46,106 nt of DNA from an uncultured Alphaproteobacteria bacterium (GCA_929200315.1 CAKMZB010000007.1:58692-104797), one strand, 5' to 3'; shown: positions 18,206-27,324, counted from the stretch's first letter. Program-made: numbers and translations. Notes: generated from the letters alone by a model not told the origin.

Positions 18206-18666
18206 GCTACAGGTTCCACAACAAGCATTTCATCGCGCACCGCGACGACCTTTACCCGGCTGCCTTCATCAAGGTCAGGCCCTGTCGCACGCCAGACGGT
18301 GTCTCCCAAACGCACTTTCCCATCACCGGAGAAAAGCGGTGTCACGAGTAGCGCCTCGCGGCCAATCATACGTTGCAGCGGCTGGTTCATTTTGGCTGCG
18401 GGGTCATCATTGTGCCGTGTGCGCATGAAGCGCTGACCGAGCAGCACGAGGAGCAAAGAAAGCACGGCGAAGGCTGCAAGCTGCGCCTGCCAACCCCACC
18501 AGACGAGACCCAAGAACGGCACCACGGTGATGGCACCAACAATCAGAGCCGCAAGGCCAAACCAGACCAACATGACACCGGGAACAACCACTTCACCGAT
18601 CAGCAGCACGAGACCGAGAAGGAACCAACTCCAGCCGCCCATCCGCGCGATGAAATCCATGATCAT
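18202..18666 (-). CDS. nfeD: NfeD-family membrane protein
   Basis: The 154-residue short NfeD has an N-terminal hydrophobic block of three to four membrane segments (GGWSWFLLGLVLLIGEVVV to AFAVLSLLLVLLGQ). A C-terminal OB-fold domain follows (IGREALLVTPLFSGDGKVRLGD). Short NfeD proteins act with a stomatin-like SPFH partner in membrane quality control. Here the ATG overlaps the stop of qmcA (ATGA), so the two are coupled. Confidence 0.93.
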   Translation of the reverse strand: MIMDFIARMGGWSWFLLGLVLLIGEVVVPGVMLVWFGLAALIVGAITVVPFLGLVWWGWQAQLAAFAVLSLLLVLLGQRFMRTRHNDDPAAKMNQPLQRMIGREALLVTPLFSGDGKVRLGDTVWRATGPDLDEGSRVKVVAVRDEMLVVEPVA

Positions 18667-19634
18667 GACGTCACACCCGGCAAAGAACTGCGCGGTTTTC
18701 CGTCGCCGTCCACATCATCACTCCGCCCGAAAACCTCCTTGGAAATCTCGCCGATCCCGGCAAGGGAGCTGATGAGGGACGTCGCTTCCATCGGCATCAT
18801 GATGACCTTCTGGTTGCGGGCGGAACCGATGGTTTGCAGAGCTTCTGTGTATTTCTGCGCAATAAAATAGTTGATCGCCTGACTGTTACCGTCGCCGATC
18901 GCGGTGGAGACGACCTGCGTTGCCTTGGCTTCCGCCTCCGCCTCGCGCTCGCGGGCTTCGGCTTCGCGGAAGGCAGCTTCGCGCTGACCTTCGGCTTGGA
19001 GGATCTGGCTCTGCTTTTCGCCTTCCGCTCTCAGGATTGCGGCTTCACGCTCGCCGGATGCTTCCAGCACCAACGCACGCTTTTCCCGTTCCGCCTTCAT
19101 CTGCCGGGCCATCGCATCCACCAGATCGCGCGGCGGATTGATGTCCTTGACCTCGATACGAGTCATCTTGATGCCCCACGGCGCGACCGCATCATCCACC
19201 ACGTGCAGAATACGCGTGTTGATCTCGTCACGTTTGGACAGCAGCTCATCAAGGTCCATCGACCCCATCACCGTGCGTAAATTGGTCATGGTGAGATTGA
19301 GGATCGCGTTTTCCAACCCTGACACCTCATAGGCCGCCTTAGGCGCATCAAGCACCTGATAGAACGTCACGCCGTCCACCTCGCAGGTGGCGTTATCCTT
19401 GGTGATCACTTCCTGCGTCGGCACGTCGAGCACCTGCTCGCGCATGTCCATCTTCGCCCCGATCTTTTCAAAAAACGGAACAAGCAAAGACAAGCCGGGC
19501 ATCAGCGTGCGGTCATAGCGGCCAAGGCGCTCGACCGTGTAGTTAAAACCCTGCGGCACGATCTTGACGATCGAAAAAAGCGCAATCACCACCAGCACGG
19601 CGGCAACGATGAGGGCAATATCTGCAATAGTCAT
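18663..19634 (-). CDS. qmcA: Stomatin-like SPFH-domain protein (QmcA type)
   Basis: This 323-residue protein starts with one membrane segment (ALIVAAVLVVIALFSIVKIV) followed by an SPFH/band-7 domain (VPQGFNYTVERLGRYDRTL to INPPRDLVDAMARQM). A long Ala/Glu/Arg-rich coiled coil (AEGEKQSQILQAEGQREAAF) leads to a hydrophobic C-terminal region. It should form large ring-like oligomers at the inner membrane with NfeD. I chose ATG 19634 because AGGAAG precedes it; a further in-frame start lies at 19658. Confidence 0.93.
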   Translation of the reverse strand: MTIADIALIVAAVLVVIALFSIVKIVPQGFNYTVERLGRYDRTLMPGLSLLVPFFEKIGAKMDMREQVLDVPTQEVITKDNATCEVDGVTFYQVLDAPKAAYEVSGLENAILNLTMTNLRTVMGSMDLDELLSKRDEINTRILHVVDDAVAPWGIKMTRIEVKDINPPRDLVDAMARQMKAEREKRALVLEASGEREAAILRAEGEKQSQILQAEGQREAAFREAEAREREAEAEAKATQVVSTAIGDGNSQAINYFIAQKYTEALQTIGSARNQKVIMMPMEATSLISSLAGIGEISKEVFGRSDDVDGDGKPRSSLPGVTS

Positions 19635-19725
19635 GAATCGATCTTCCTGCGGGCCCATTGCCCTTTGGTGACCAATCTAAGCCAAGCAAAGCGGCGTGAC
19701 GAGGGCGACCGATCCTGTCAAAGGC

Positions 19726-20844
19726 CTAAACCCACCCCCCCAATTCTCGCCGCACGATGTGGTCGATCAAGCCTACACCCTCCGGGCCGTCATTGAGGCA
19801 GGGGATGTGGCTGAAATGCTCGCCACCATTGCTCTCAAATTCCACCCGCACTTCTTCGGCAATTTCTTCCAGCGTTTCCAAACAATCTGAGGAAAAGCCG
19901 GGGTTCACGACCGCAATCCGCTTCACGCCCTCATGGGCGAGTTTTTCCACCGTCTTGTCGGTATAGGGCTGTAACCACTCCTCGGGCCCGAACCGGGACT
20001 GGAAGGTGGTGATGAGATAGCCGTCATCCCACCCCATCCGCTCTTTCAACAGCCGCGAGGTCTTCTGGCATTGGCAGTGATAGGGGTCGCCCTTGTCGAA
20101 ATAGCTCTTGGGAATACCGTGATAGGAGGCGATGATGTGCTCCGGCTCAAAATCGAGGCTCGCCAGATGCCTCTCGATGCTAACCGCCAGCGCCTCGATA
20201 TAGGCGGGGTCATCGTGGTAAGGTGGCACGGTGCGCAAAGCCGGCATCCAGCGCATTTTCATCAAAGCCTGGAAGGCAACATCGTTCACCGTCGCGGTCG
20301 TGGCAGCGGCATATTGCGGGTAGAGCGGAAAGACGAGAATACGCTCGCACCCCGCCTCCTGCAGCGCCTCCATGCGGCTCTCGACAGACGGATTGCCGTA
20401 GCGCATCGCCCAATCGACAATCACGTTGTCATGGGCCGCAAAGGCGTGCGCAAGCTGTTCCCTCTGTGAGCGGGTGAAGGTGCGCAGCGGGCTTTCGTTA
20501 CGCTCCTCGTTCCAGATTGAGGCATAGAGCGCGCCGGACTTTTTGGGCCGCGTGTTGAGGATGATGCCGTTCAGCAGCGGCCACCAGATGATGCGCGGCG
20601 TCTCAATAACCCGGCGGTCGGAGAGAAACTGCTTCAGATAGCGGCGCATGTTCTTTTTATCGTGCCCGTCCGGCGTGCCGAGATTGACGAGCAGTACACC
20701 GATTTTGCCGAAATTCACCGGCGGATGTTCGGCGGGGAAAGCACTTGTAGAAACGTCGCGCTCAAAGGACACGCCCATCTTCGCCATGTTCTTGGCAGCG
20801 GACTTCCTGGCTGCAGGTTTCTTGGCTTTCACACCGGTGCTCAT
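19726..20844 (-). CDS. hemH: Ferrochelatase
   Basis: The 372-residue enzyme inserts ferrous iron into protoporphyrin IX. Family landmarks are VLLVNLGTPDGHD, RRYLKQFLSDRRVIE, the metal-site histidine in IIASYHGIPKSYF, GDPYHCQCQKTSRLL, FQSRFGPEEWLQPYT with the catalytic glutamates, and VVNPGFSSDCLETLEEI. The first 45 residues are a Lys/Ala-rich extension that most ferrochelatases lack; the later methionines at residues 20 and 23 are alternative starts. It lies 112 bases after the aldehyde dehydrogenase on the same strand. Confidence 0.96.
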   Translation of the reverse strand: MSTGVKAKKPAARKSAAKNMAKMGVSFERDVSTSAFPAEHPPVNFGKIGVLLVNLGTPDGHDKKNMRRYLKQFLSDRRVIETPRIIWWPLLNGIILNTRPKKSGALYASIWNEERNESPLRTFTRSQREQLAHAFAAHDNVIVDWAMRYGNPSVESRMEALQEAGCERILVFPLYPQYAAATTATVNDVAFQALMKMRWMPALRTVPPYHDDPAYIEALAVSIERHLASLDFEPEHIIASYHGIPKSYFDKGDPYHCQCQKTSRLLKERMGWDDGYLITTFQSRFGPEEWLQPYTDKTVEKLAHEGVKRIAVVNPGFSSDCLETLEEIAEEVRVEFESNGGEHFSHIPCLNDGPEGVGLIDHIVRRELGGWV

Positions 20845-20956
20845 GGGCGGCTTCCAAAGGCGGGGCCGGGATGTCTCCCGGCGATCACATCTTAAACGGC
20901 ATTGGCGACGCGCAGGTCAACGCGCCGCCGGTTGCTCCTGTGTCGCAGGTGTCGGT

Positions 20957-22393
20957 TCAGGTTGGCCAGCCGCCGACGGCTTTGACTTCCAAAAACTCCT
21001 CCAGCCCCCATTCGCCGCCCTCGCGGCCATTGCCGGACTGCTTCATGCCGCCAAAGGGGGATCCCGACCCGCGAGACTGGCCGTTAATATCCACCATGCC
21101 GGAGCGCATTGCCCGCGCCACGCGCCTGGCCCGCTCGCCATCACTGGTCTGGATGTAATTGGTGAGGCCGTATTCAGTGTCGTTGGCGATTGCGATTGCC
21201 TCGTCCTCACTGTCAAACGGCATCATGGACAGAACCGGCCCGAAAACCTCCTCCCGCATGATGCGCATCTCGTTGTTGCAGTCTGCAAAGACGGTGGGCC
21301 GCACGAAATAGCCGCGGTTCAATCCCTCGGGGCGGCCAACGCCGCCAGCAACGAGATTGGCACCTTCATCAATCCCGACCTGGATCAAATCCTGCACCTT
21401 GTTGAACTGCACTTCGTTGACCAGTGGACCGATGTGGTGACCCTCCTGCGATGCCGGATTGACGGAAGTCGCATCCGCCGCCGCTTTCGCTTCTTCCACC
21501 GCCTCATCATAACGCGCGCGCTCAACCAGCATCCGTGTTGGTGCGTTGCAGGACTGGCCAGTGTTGTTGAAGCAGTGCATCGCGCCGCGTTTGACGGCCT
21601 TCTCATCGGCATCAGCAAAGATGATGTTGGCGCCCTTGCCGCCGAGTTCCAGGCTGACACGCTTTACCGATTCTGCCGCCGCCTTGGTAATCAACCGCCC
21701 GGCACGGGTGGAGCCGGTGAAGGAGATCATATCAATGTCATCATGGGCGGAAAGCTGGCTGCCGACGCCGGGGCCATCGCCATTGACCATGTTATAGACG
21801 CCAGCGGGCACACCGGCCTCGTGCATGATTTCAGAAAACAGCACCGCCGAGAGCGGAGACTGTTCGGAGGGTTTCAGCACCATGGAGCAGCCCGATGCCA
21901 ATGCCGGAATGACCTTCAGGCAGATCTGGTTCATCGGCCAGTTCCAGGGCGTGATCAGCGCACAAACGCCAATCGATTCATGCACAATGTGGGTATTTTC
22001 GGCTCCTTCGCGCAGCGGGTGTTCGAAGGTGAAACTCTTCAGGGTGCGGATGAATGCGGCAATATGGCTCGTGCCGCTCGCTGCCTGATCGCCTCTCGAC
22101 ATGGCGATTGGAGCGCCCATTTCCCGGCTGATGGTCGCGCCCATCTCGTCGGAATGCTTTTTATAGACTTCAAGAACCGTCTCCAGCAGCTCCACACGCT
22201 CGGCCTTGGAGGACACAACCCATTTTGGGAACGCCGCCTTCGCCGCAGCGACCGCGTCATTGGTATCGACCTCACCACCAAGGGCGATGGTGGCGAAAGC
22301 CTCCTCCGTCGACGGGTCGATGACAGGGAAATCCGTCCCGGCCTTCGGGGCGACCCATTGACCGTTGATGTAGAAATTGCGCGCGTCCTGCAT
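20957..22393 (-). CDS. NAD(P)-dependent aldehyde dehydrogenase
   Basis: The 478-residue protein has the ALDH fold landmarks ALITPWNWPMNQI, LKPSEQSPLSA, FTGSTRAGRLI, the general base Glu in SLELGGKGANII, the catalytic Cys in NNTGQSCNAPTRM, EVFGPVLSMM and the C-terminal PFGGMKQSGNGREGG. It oxidises an aldehyde to a carboxylate; substrate is not readable from sequence. It is divergent from the nucleotidase gene. The 197-base region between them has a 15-bp palindrome. Confidence 0.93.
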   Translation of the reverse strand: MQDARNFYINGQWVAPKAGTDFPVIDPSTEEAFATIALGGEVDTNDAVAAAKAAFPKWVVSSKAERVELLETVLEVYKKHSDEMGATISREMGAPIAMSRGDQAASGTSHIAAFIRTLKSFTFEHPLREGAENTHIVHESIGVCALITPWNWPMNQICLKVIPALASGCSMVLKPSEQSPLSAVLFSEIMHEAGVPAGVYNMVNGDGPGVGSQLSAHDDIDMISFTGSTRAGRLITKAAAESVKRVSLELGGKGANIIFADADEKAVKRGAMHCFNNTGQSCNAPTRMLVERARYDEAVEEAKAAADATSVNPASQEGHHIGPLVNEVQFNKVQDLIQVGIDEGANLVAGGVGRPEGLNRGYFVRPTVFADCNNEMRIMREEVFGPVLSMMPFDSEDEAIAIANDTEYGLTNYIQTSDGERARRVARAMRSGMVDINGQSRGSGSPFGGMKQSGNGREGGEWGLEEFLEVKAVGGWPT

Positions 22394-22502
22394 GGGGTGA
22401 TCCTGCTCGTATCTTGTCTGGCGCTAGGCATACAGCGGTGGATCGCGCGGCGAAAGGTTTGTGCTGGTGGTCAGCATCAAGCCCCCGTGACGGGGCGGCG
22501 AT

Positions 22503-22517
22503 TGAGTGTCACACTCA
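22503..22517. promoter_or_regulatory. 15-bp palindrome, candidate operator
   Basis: TGAGTGT-C-ACACTCA is a perfect inverted repeat with one central base. It lies in the divergent region between the aldehyde dehydrogenase and the nucleotidase gene, and a TTGACG that could be a plus-strand -35 box (22518-22523) directly abuts it. No matching -10 box is obvious. Confidence 0.4.
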
Positions 22518-22590
22518 TTGACGAAATACCTTTGGCCGCAGGTTTTTACCCGTGACCGCACTCCGCCCACACCCGACCGAGGAGATCCAT

Positions 22591-24102
22591 ATGCCCCGCT
22601 TGTTGACCAGTCTGACCCTCGCCGCAGGGATGGCGCTCGCTGCGCTTTCCCCCGCTCTTGCTGAGAAAATCAACGTCACCATCATCACCGCTTCCGACAT
22701 GGACACGATGGGTGACAATGACGGTCGTGGTGGCGTCGCCCGCCTTGGCGCTGTTGTGAAAGGCGAGCGCGATAAGGGCGGTAACGTGATTTTCGTCTTT
22801 CCCGGCGACCTGCTCTCGCCCTCCATCCTGGCTGGTTTCGACAAGGGTGAGCATATGGTGGAGCTGCTCAACCAAACCCCACCGGACATGCTCACCCCCG
22901 GCAACCACGAATATGATTTCGGCCCGGATGTGTTCCTGGAGCGAATGAGCGAGGCGAACTTTCCCAAGCTCGGCACCAACACGCGCCAGAACGGTGAGCC
23001 GATTGAAGGCTTCACCGATACGATCGTGAAGGAATACAAAGCCGGGGAAGAGAGTTTGAAAGTCGGCTTCATGGGTCTGACGACGGATACAACGCCAACC
23101 ATTTCATCCCCCGGCAACATCACTTTCCTGCCGATGATCGACACGGCAAAATCCACGGCCGCCGCGCTGCGTGAAGAAGGCGTCGATATTGTCGTTGCTG
23201 TTGTTCACACAGCTCAGCAGGTGGATTTCGACCTGCTCTATCAGGGCGGTGTCGACATCGTTCTTTCCGGCCACGACCACCACCTCCACGTCTTCTATGA
23301 CGGGCGGGTTGCGCTGGTGGAATCGAAGGAAGAGGCCGAATATGTGACCATGATGGATCTCGAATTTGACGTCACAACCGGCGACCGCGGCCGCCGCGTG
23401 CGCTGGTGGCCAAACTTCCGCATTCAGGACACAGCCAAGGTGGAGCCGGACCCGGATCTGCTGGCCCGCGTTGCCGCCTATGAGGAGACATTGTCGACGG
23501 AACTCGATGTTGAACTCGGCACGGCTGAAATTGAACTCGACACAAGACGCATTTCCGTGCGCACAGTAGAGACCGTCTTTGGCAACATGGTAGCCGACGC
23601 GATGCGCAAGGGTGTCAATGCCGACATAGCTTTCACCAATGGCGGCGGTATTCGCGGCAACAAGCAGTATGATGCCGGTCACGTTCTGACCCGCCGCGAC
23701 ATCCTGACCGAGTTGCCCTTCGGCAACGGCACGGTGCTGTTGGAAGCTTCCGGTGCCCAGGTGCTCGCCGCGCTTGAACACGGCTACCGCGCCGCGCCGG
23801 AAGCTTCCGGCTCCTTCCTCCACGTCTCCGGCCTGACAGCGGAAATCGACACGTCAAAGGACGCGGGCTCCCGCGTTTCGGGCGTAATGGTGAACGGTGA
23901 ACCGCTCGACCCATCCGCGCTCTACAAGGTCGCGACAAACGACTTCATGGCGCGCGGCGGTGACGGCTATTCCATGCTCCCGGCAACACGCATCATTATC
24001 GATGCGGATTCAGCCGATCTGATGGCCAACGACGTGATGGTCTTCGTGAAGGAAAATGGCGGCCTCGACACCGGCGTCGATGGGCGTCTGACGATCAACT
24101 AA
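22591..24102 (+). CDS. Exported 5'-nucleotidase / metallophosphatase family protein
   Basis: This 503-residue protein has a signal peptide (LLTSLTLAAGMALAALSPALA) and the two-domain layout of UshA. The N-terminal calcineurin-like domain has GDLLSPS, TPGNHEYDFGPDVF and LSGHDHHLHVF, and the C-terminal nucleotidase domain has FGNMVADAMRKG, FTNGGGIRG and FMARGGDGYSML. Such periplasmic enzymes hydrolyse nucleotides or nucleotide sugars. The first metal motif, normally D-x-H, reads SDMD here, so one expected histidine ligand is Asp. ATG 22591 was chosen because GAGGAG precedes it and the signal peptide starts there. Confidence 0.9.
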   Translation: MPRLLTSLTLAAGMALAALSPALAEKINVTIITASDMDTMGDNDGRGGVARLGAVVKGERDKGGNVIFVFPGDLLSPSILAGFDKGEHMVELLNQTPPDMLTPGNHEYDFGPDVFLERMSEANFPKLGTNTRQNGEPIEGFTDTIVKEYKAGEESLKVGFMGLTTDTTPTISSPGNITFLPMIDTAKSTAAALREEGVDIVVAVVHTAQQVDFDLLYQGGVDIVLSGHDHHLHVFYDGRVALVESKEEAEYVTMMDLEFDVTTGDRGRRVRWWPNFRIQDTAKVEPDPDLLARVAAYEETLSTELDVELGTAEIELDTRRISVRTVETVFGNMVADAMRKGVNADIAFTNGGGIRGNKQYDAGHVLTRRDILTELPFGNGTVLLEASGAQVLAALEHGYRAAPEASGSFLHVSGLTAEIDTSKDAGSRVSGVMVNGEPLDPSALYKVATNDFMARGGDGYSMLPATRIIIDADSADLMANDVMVFVKENGGLDTGVDGRLTIN

Positions 24103-24162
24103 CCGTTTAGCTATCTCGGGTGGGTATTTGCCCATCCGGCCCGCGCATTTGGCAAAGAAGAA

Positions 24163-24193
24163 GGGGCGTTTTGGAAAGAAAGCGCCCCATTTT
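24163..24193. terminator. Bidirectional terminator
   Basis: GGGGCGTTTT and AAAGCGCCCC form a 10-pair stem (24163-24172 with 24179-24188, one G-U pair) with a GGAAAG loop, followed by ATTTT. It separates the convergent nucleotidase and methyltransferase genes. Confidence 0.8.
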
Positions 24194-24220
24194 CAAATAG
24201 AATGCCGCAGTGCGGCGCAG

Positions 24221-24841
24221 CTAGTCACGGCGTGCGATGATCAGGCGGCTCGGGGGCTTCAAGGGGTAGGTGCCAGTATCCACAATGGCGAATCCCGCCT
24301 CAGCAATGGCGGCCTCCAGCCTCCCCATCGTATCAAACCGCACCGCCGGAGCCATGCCGAATGCCTGCAAAACACGAATGATCGGCCATAACCACAACGA
24401 ACGTCCGCCAAGACACGGCGTCTTGGAGATGAACAACCCACCCGGTCGCACCATTGCGCGGATCGCCCGCAAACTGACCTCCTGATCCGGGATGAGATGC
24501 AGCAAATTGAAAGCTAAAACAGCGTCATACGGCTCTTCCCCTGCCAACGGCGCGTCCGCTGCGGCCTGCAGGTATGTGACGTTTTCGGGGACCGGTCCAT
24601 CACTTTGCCGTGCCATTTCGATCATCACCGAAGACACATCCGTCGCCTTCACCGATGCTACCTCCGGCGCCAGCTTCCGCGCGGTCATGCCGGAGCCGCA
24701 GCCCAATTCCAACACCCGCATCTTGGAGTTCAGATGGCGACTGACATGCTCAAGGCCAGTCTCGTAGCTCGCCATATCGCGAATGGGGGAGCGCACATAC
24801 TTGGGTGCCGCTCTGTTCCAGAAGGTTTTTTCATCAATCAT
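24221..24841 (-). CDS. Class I SAM-dependent methyltransferase
   Basis: The 206-residue protein has the Rossmann methyltransferase motifs: motif I VLELGCGSGMTARKL, an acidic strand-2 end in VKATDVSSVMIEMA, motif II YDAVLAFNLLHLI and motif III VRPGGLFISKTP. The C-terminal IVDTGTYPLKPPSRLIIARR is typical of small-molecule (UbiE/UbiG-like) methyltransferases. Substrate unknown. It starts only 20 bases after the stop of the PaaK-like gene on the same strand, so the two are likely co-transcribed. Confidence 0.85.
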   Translation of the reverse strand: MIDEKTFWNRAAPKYVRSPIRDMASYETGLEHVSRHLNSKMRVLELGCGSGMTARKLAPEVASVKATDVSSVMIEMARQSDGPVPENVTYLQAAADAPLAGEEPYDAVLAFNLLHLIPDQEVSLRAIRAMVRPGGLFISKTPCLGGRSLWLWPIIRVLQAFGMAPAVRFDTMGRLEAAIAEAGFAIVDTGTYPLKPPSRLIIARRD

Positions 24842-24861
24842 TATAATGCTTTATCAAAATT

Positions 24862-26097
24862 TTAGATATCGTAATCACGTTCGTCAGTAATGACCTTGCC
24901 GTCATTGGGCAACTCGCTGACCTGCTCCACCTTGCCGCCCAGACGGGTAATATCCCGCAGGCTGGAAGCGATTGAATTTTCATCGATATTGTTGCCCGTG
25001 ACCTGTAAGCGCATCGCATCGCTGTCACCATCGCGCTCAACGATCAGGCGGGCGTTTTCGATTTCCGGATGCTGGTCACGAAGGGTTTGGATTTGTTTGG
25101 GGTCGACAAACATGCCCTTCACCTTAGTGCGCTGATCCGCCCGCCCCATCCAGCCGGAAATGCGAATATTCGTGCGTCCACAAGGACTTGGCTCGTCCAG
25201 CTCCTTGGTGAGATCACCCGTGGCAAAGCGTACGAGCGGGTAAACGCTAGAGAAATTGGTGACCACCAACTCCCCGACTTCACCCACCTCCACCGGAACC
25301 CCGGTCCCAGGCCGCACGATCTCAATGATGAGATTCCCACTCCCCACCATCCCGGGATGAATGGTCCCATCGCTCTGCGTTTCATAGGCCACAATACCAA
25401 GATCAGCGGTAGCGTAAGATTGCATCACTTGCACACCGCGCACCGCGTAAGCCTCTCGCATTGCAGGGAAAAGCGCGCCGCCGGAGACCAGAGCCCGTTT
25501 GATGGAGGAGAGATCTGCGCCCTGCTCTTCCGCCCGGTCGAGCATAATTTTGAGGTAGTCAGGCGTCCCCGTATAACCCACTGGCTTCAGCGCAGCGGCG
25601 GCTTCAACCTGCAGATCCGTGTTCCCCGCTCCAGCGGGAAAAACCGAACATCCCAGCGCCCTTGCACCCTCATCCAGAATGAAGCCACCCGGCGTCATGT
25701 GATAAGATAAGGCGTTATGAACCACGTCCCCCTTGCGGAAGCCCGCCGCATAGAGCGAGGCCGCTGCACCCCAGGGATCAGCGCCCAGACCCTGCGGTTC
25801 CCAGATCGGTCCCGGTGAGGAAAAAAGGCGTGTTCCGGCGAGATTTTCCGCCACCGCAAAGCCACCAAAGGGTGGGATTTTGGCTTGCGCTTCCATCAGT
25901 CCAGGTTTGCGCAAAACGGGCAAATCGGCGAGGGCCCCACGGCTTTTTACAGCTGCAACATCAATACCCTTCAGATGCTCGGCCAGAGTAGGCGCTTTAG
26001 AGACGGCCCAGCTCAGATGGTTCGGCAGCTTTGCAAAAAGCTCCGCTTCCCGCTCTCCTGAATCCCGCGTTTCCGCCTTGTCGTAAACATCAGCCAT
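24862..26097 (-). CDS. PaaK-like phenylacetate-CoA ligase family protein
   Basis: At 411 residues the protein matches the size of PaaK ligases and keeps several late motifs: SYATADLG in place of YGxTE, VRFATGDLTKEL and the hinge RISGWMGRADQRTKVKGMFV. The Ser/Thr/Gly-rich P-loop that normally binds ATP phosphates reads LFSSPGPIWEPQG, so the usual SSGTTGxP is gone. I infer a member of a divergent PaaK subgroup that may activate a different acid or may not be a standard ATP-dependent ligase. It heads a minus-strand pair with the methyltransferase. Confidence 0.75.
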   Translation of the reverse strand: MADVYDKAETRDSGEREAELFAKLPNHLSWAVSKAPTLAEHLKGIDVAAVKSRGALADLPVLRKPGLMEAQAKIPPFGGFAVAENLAGTRLFSSPGPIWEPQGLGADPWGAAASLYAAGFRKGDVVHNALSYHMTPGGFILDEGARALGCSVFPAGAGNTDLQVEAAAALKPVGYTGTPDYLKIMLDRAEEQGADLSSIKRALVSGGALFPAMREAYAVRGVQVMQSYATADLGIVAYETQSDGTIHPGMVGSGNLIIEIVRPGTGVPVEVGEVGELVVTNFSSVYPLVRFATGDLTKELDEPSPCGRTNIRISGWMGRADQRTKVKGMFVDPKQIQTLRDQHPEIENARLIVERDGDSDAMRLQVTGNNIDENSIASSLRDITRLGGKVEQVSELPNDGKVITDERDYDI

Positions 26098-26106
26098 GGT
26101 CGTTCC

Positions 26107-26814
26107 TCACCTCAAAATCCGCACCCACCGCGCCAGATTGACGAGGCTCATCGCGGCACCGGCCACATAGGTCCAGGCCGCTGCACGCAAGACCGACCGG
26201 GCCGCCGGCAGGTCCTCCGGCGAGAGGTAACCGCCCTCGCGCAGGATCGGCAAGGCTTTGCCGTAACTGGCGTCGAATTCCACCGGCAAAGTGACCAAGG
26301 CCACCACCAAACGCAACGCCAGAAAGCTGATACCGATCACCACAAAGGCGATGAACGCAGCAGGAGCGCGCAGGAAAATGGCAAGCACGGGTGCTGCAAG
26401 AAAGAAGATGCTTGCAATGCGATCGCTCGCCACAAGCAGTTTTGCCAAAGCCTGCCGTAAGCGGATGCCACGCTCCTTGCGATCATGCTGAATAGCGTGG
26501 CCAACCTCATGGGCAGCAACTGCCACTGCGGTCACGCTGCGCCCATCGAAATTGCCTTGGGAAAGGCGCACGGTTTTCGAATCCGGGTCGTAATGGTCGC
26601 CCAGGTCGGTCGCTTCAACGCCCACACCTTTAAGCCCGAAATGCTCCACCAGATGTTCCGCCAACTCCCCGCCGGTGCCCGGAAAATCCGGGCGGTCGAA
26701 GCTGTGCGTTTCGATTTGCCGCTTCACCCACCATTGCGGCCCGAGTGTCAGCGCAAGCAGCGCAGCAAAGCCAATGATGATCACGATGCCCACTTTACCC
26801 GTTCCTGACTTCAA
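26107..26814 (-). CDS. Membrane zinc metallopeptidase (YugP type)
   Basis: The 235-residue protein has a membrane segment at the N-terminus (VGIVIIIGFAALLALTLGPQ), the zinc motif HEVGHAIQH about residue 102, and further hydrophobic helices (IFFLAAPVLAIFL and AAFIAFVVIGISFLALRLVV). LPVEFDASYGKAL supplies the probable third ligand, as in YugP-family peptidases (DUF2254-unrelated, Pfam Zn_peptidase_2 type). Its substrate is unknown. It overlaps the preceding small membrane protein by 20 bases, so the two are probably translated together. Confidence 0.82.
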   Translation of the reverse strand: MKSGTGKVGIVIIIGFAALLALTLGPQWWVKRQIETHSFDRPDFPGTGGELAEHLVEHFGLKGVGVEATDLGDHYDPDSKTVRLSQGNFDGRSVTAVAVAAHEVGHAIQHDRKERGIRLRQALAKLLVASDRIASIFFLAAPVLAIFLRAPAAFIAFVVIGISFLALRLVVALVTLPVEFDASYGKALPILREGGYLSPEDLPAARSVLRAAAWTYVAGAAMSLVNLARWVRILR

Positions 26815-27250
26815 CGGTTCGGTAAGCGGAGATGGCGGCGAGGATCGTGTTCACATCGGCGTCCAACGGAGCAAGATCAAGGCTGGATTTTAACACCTTG
26901 CCGCCCTTCCCCCAGGTGGAAATGATGAGGTGAAATTCGTTCTCCTTGCGGTGCAGTTCCAGCTCCAGAATATCGCTCCACAGCACGGCTTGGCGGGAAT
27001 GACGGGCATCAAAAAGTCCGTCCGGGCGCACTGCGAGAACGATGGATCCGCGCAGGTATCGCCAGATCATCGCGGCGGAGCAAAAGGCAAAGAAGATCAA
27101 CCCTGTCGCCGCCGTCCACCACAGCGCGTGGTTCACCACGCCGAGACGTAGGAACAACCAGGTGAGGCAGGAGACGATGAGCGTCAGCCCCGCCGCCGAA
27201 AAAACATCAGCGCGAAATGAGCTACGGGAATAACGAAAACGCGTTTGCAT
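26795..27250 (-). CDS. Two-helix membrane protein, unrecognised
   Basis: This is 151 residues with two membrane helices (FSAAGLTLIVSCLTWLFL and ALWWTAATGLIFFAFCSAAM). A soluble beta-rich C-terminal half follows (IVLAVRPDGLFDARHSRQAV, WSDILELELHRKENEFHLII) resembling bacterial PH-like membrane domains. I do not assign a function. The 20-base overlap with the YugP-type peptidase suggests a partner role. Confidence 0.65.
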   Translation of the reverse strand: MQTRFRYSRSSFRADVFSAAGLTLIVSCLTWLFLRLGVVNHALWWTAATGLIFFAFCSAAMIWRYLRGSIVLAVRPDGLFDARHSRQAVLWSDILELELHRKENEFHLIISTWGKGGKVLKSSLDLAPLDADVNTILAAISAYRTVEVRNG

Positions 27251-27324
27251 GCCGCCATCCTAACGCAGGTCGGTGGCAATGTGGATTACTCTGCACGCCT
27301 CAATCACGCGAGCAGTGTCCAAAA

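Noticed and set aside
19665-19675. TTGGTGACCAA, an 11-bp palindrome upstream of qmcA.
   Set aside because: Short, with no promoter match and no second copy near a related gene.
20648-22555. A 635-codon open frame on the plus strand opposite hemH and the aldehyde dehydrogenase.
   Set aside because: It is a mirror of the strongly conserved minus-strand genes in high-GC DNA. Its product has no fold-like pattern and the genes beneath it are certain.
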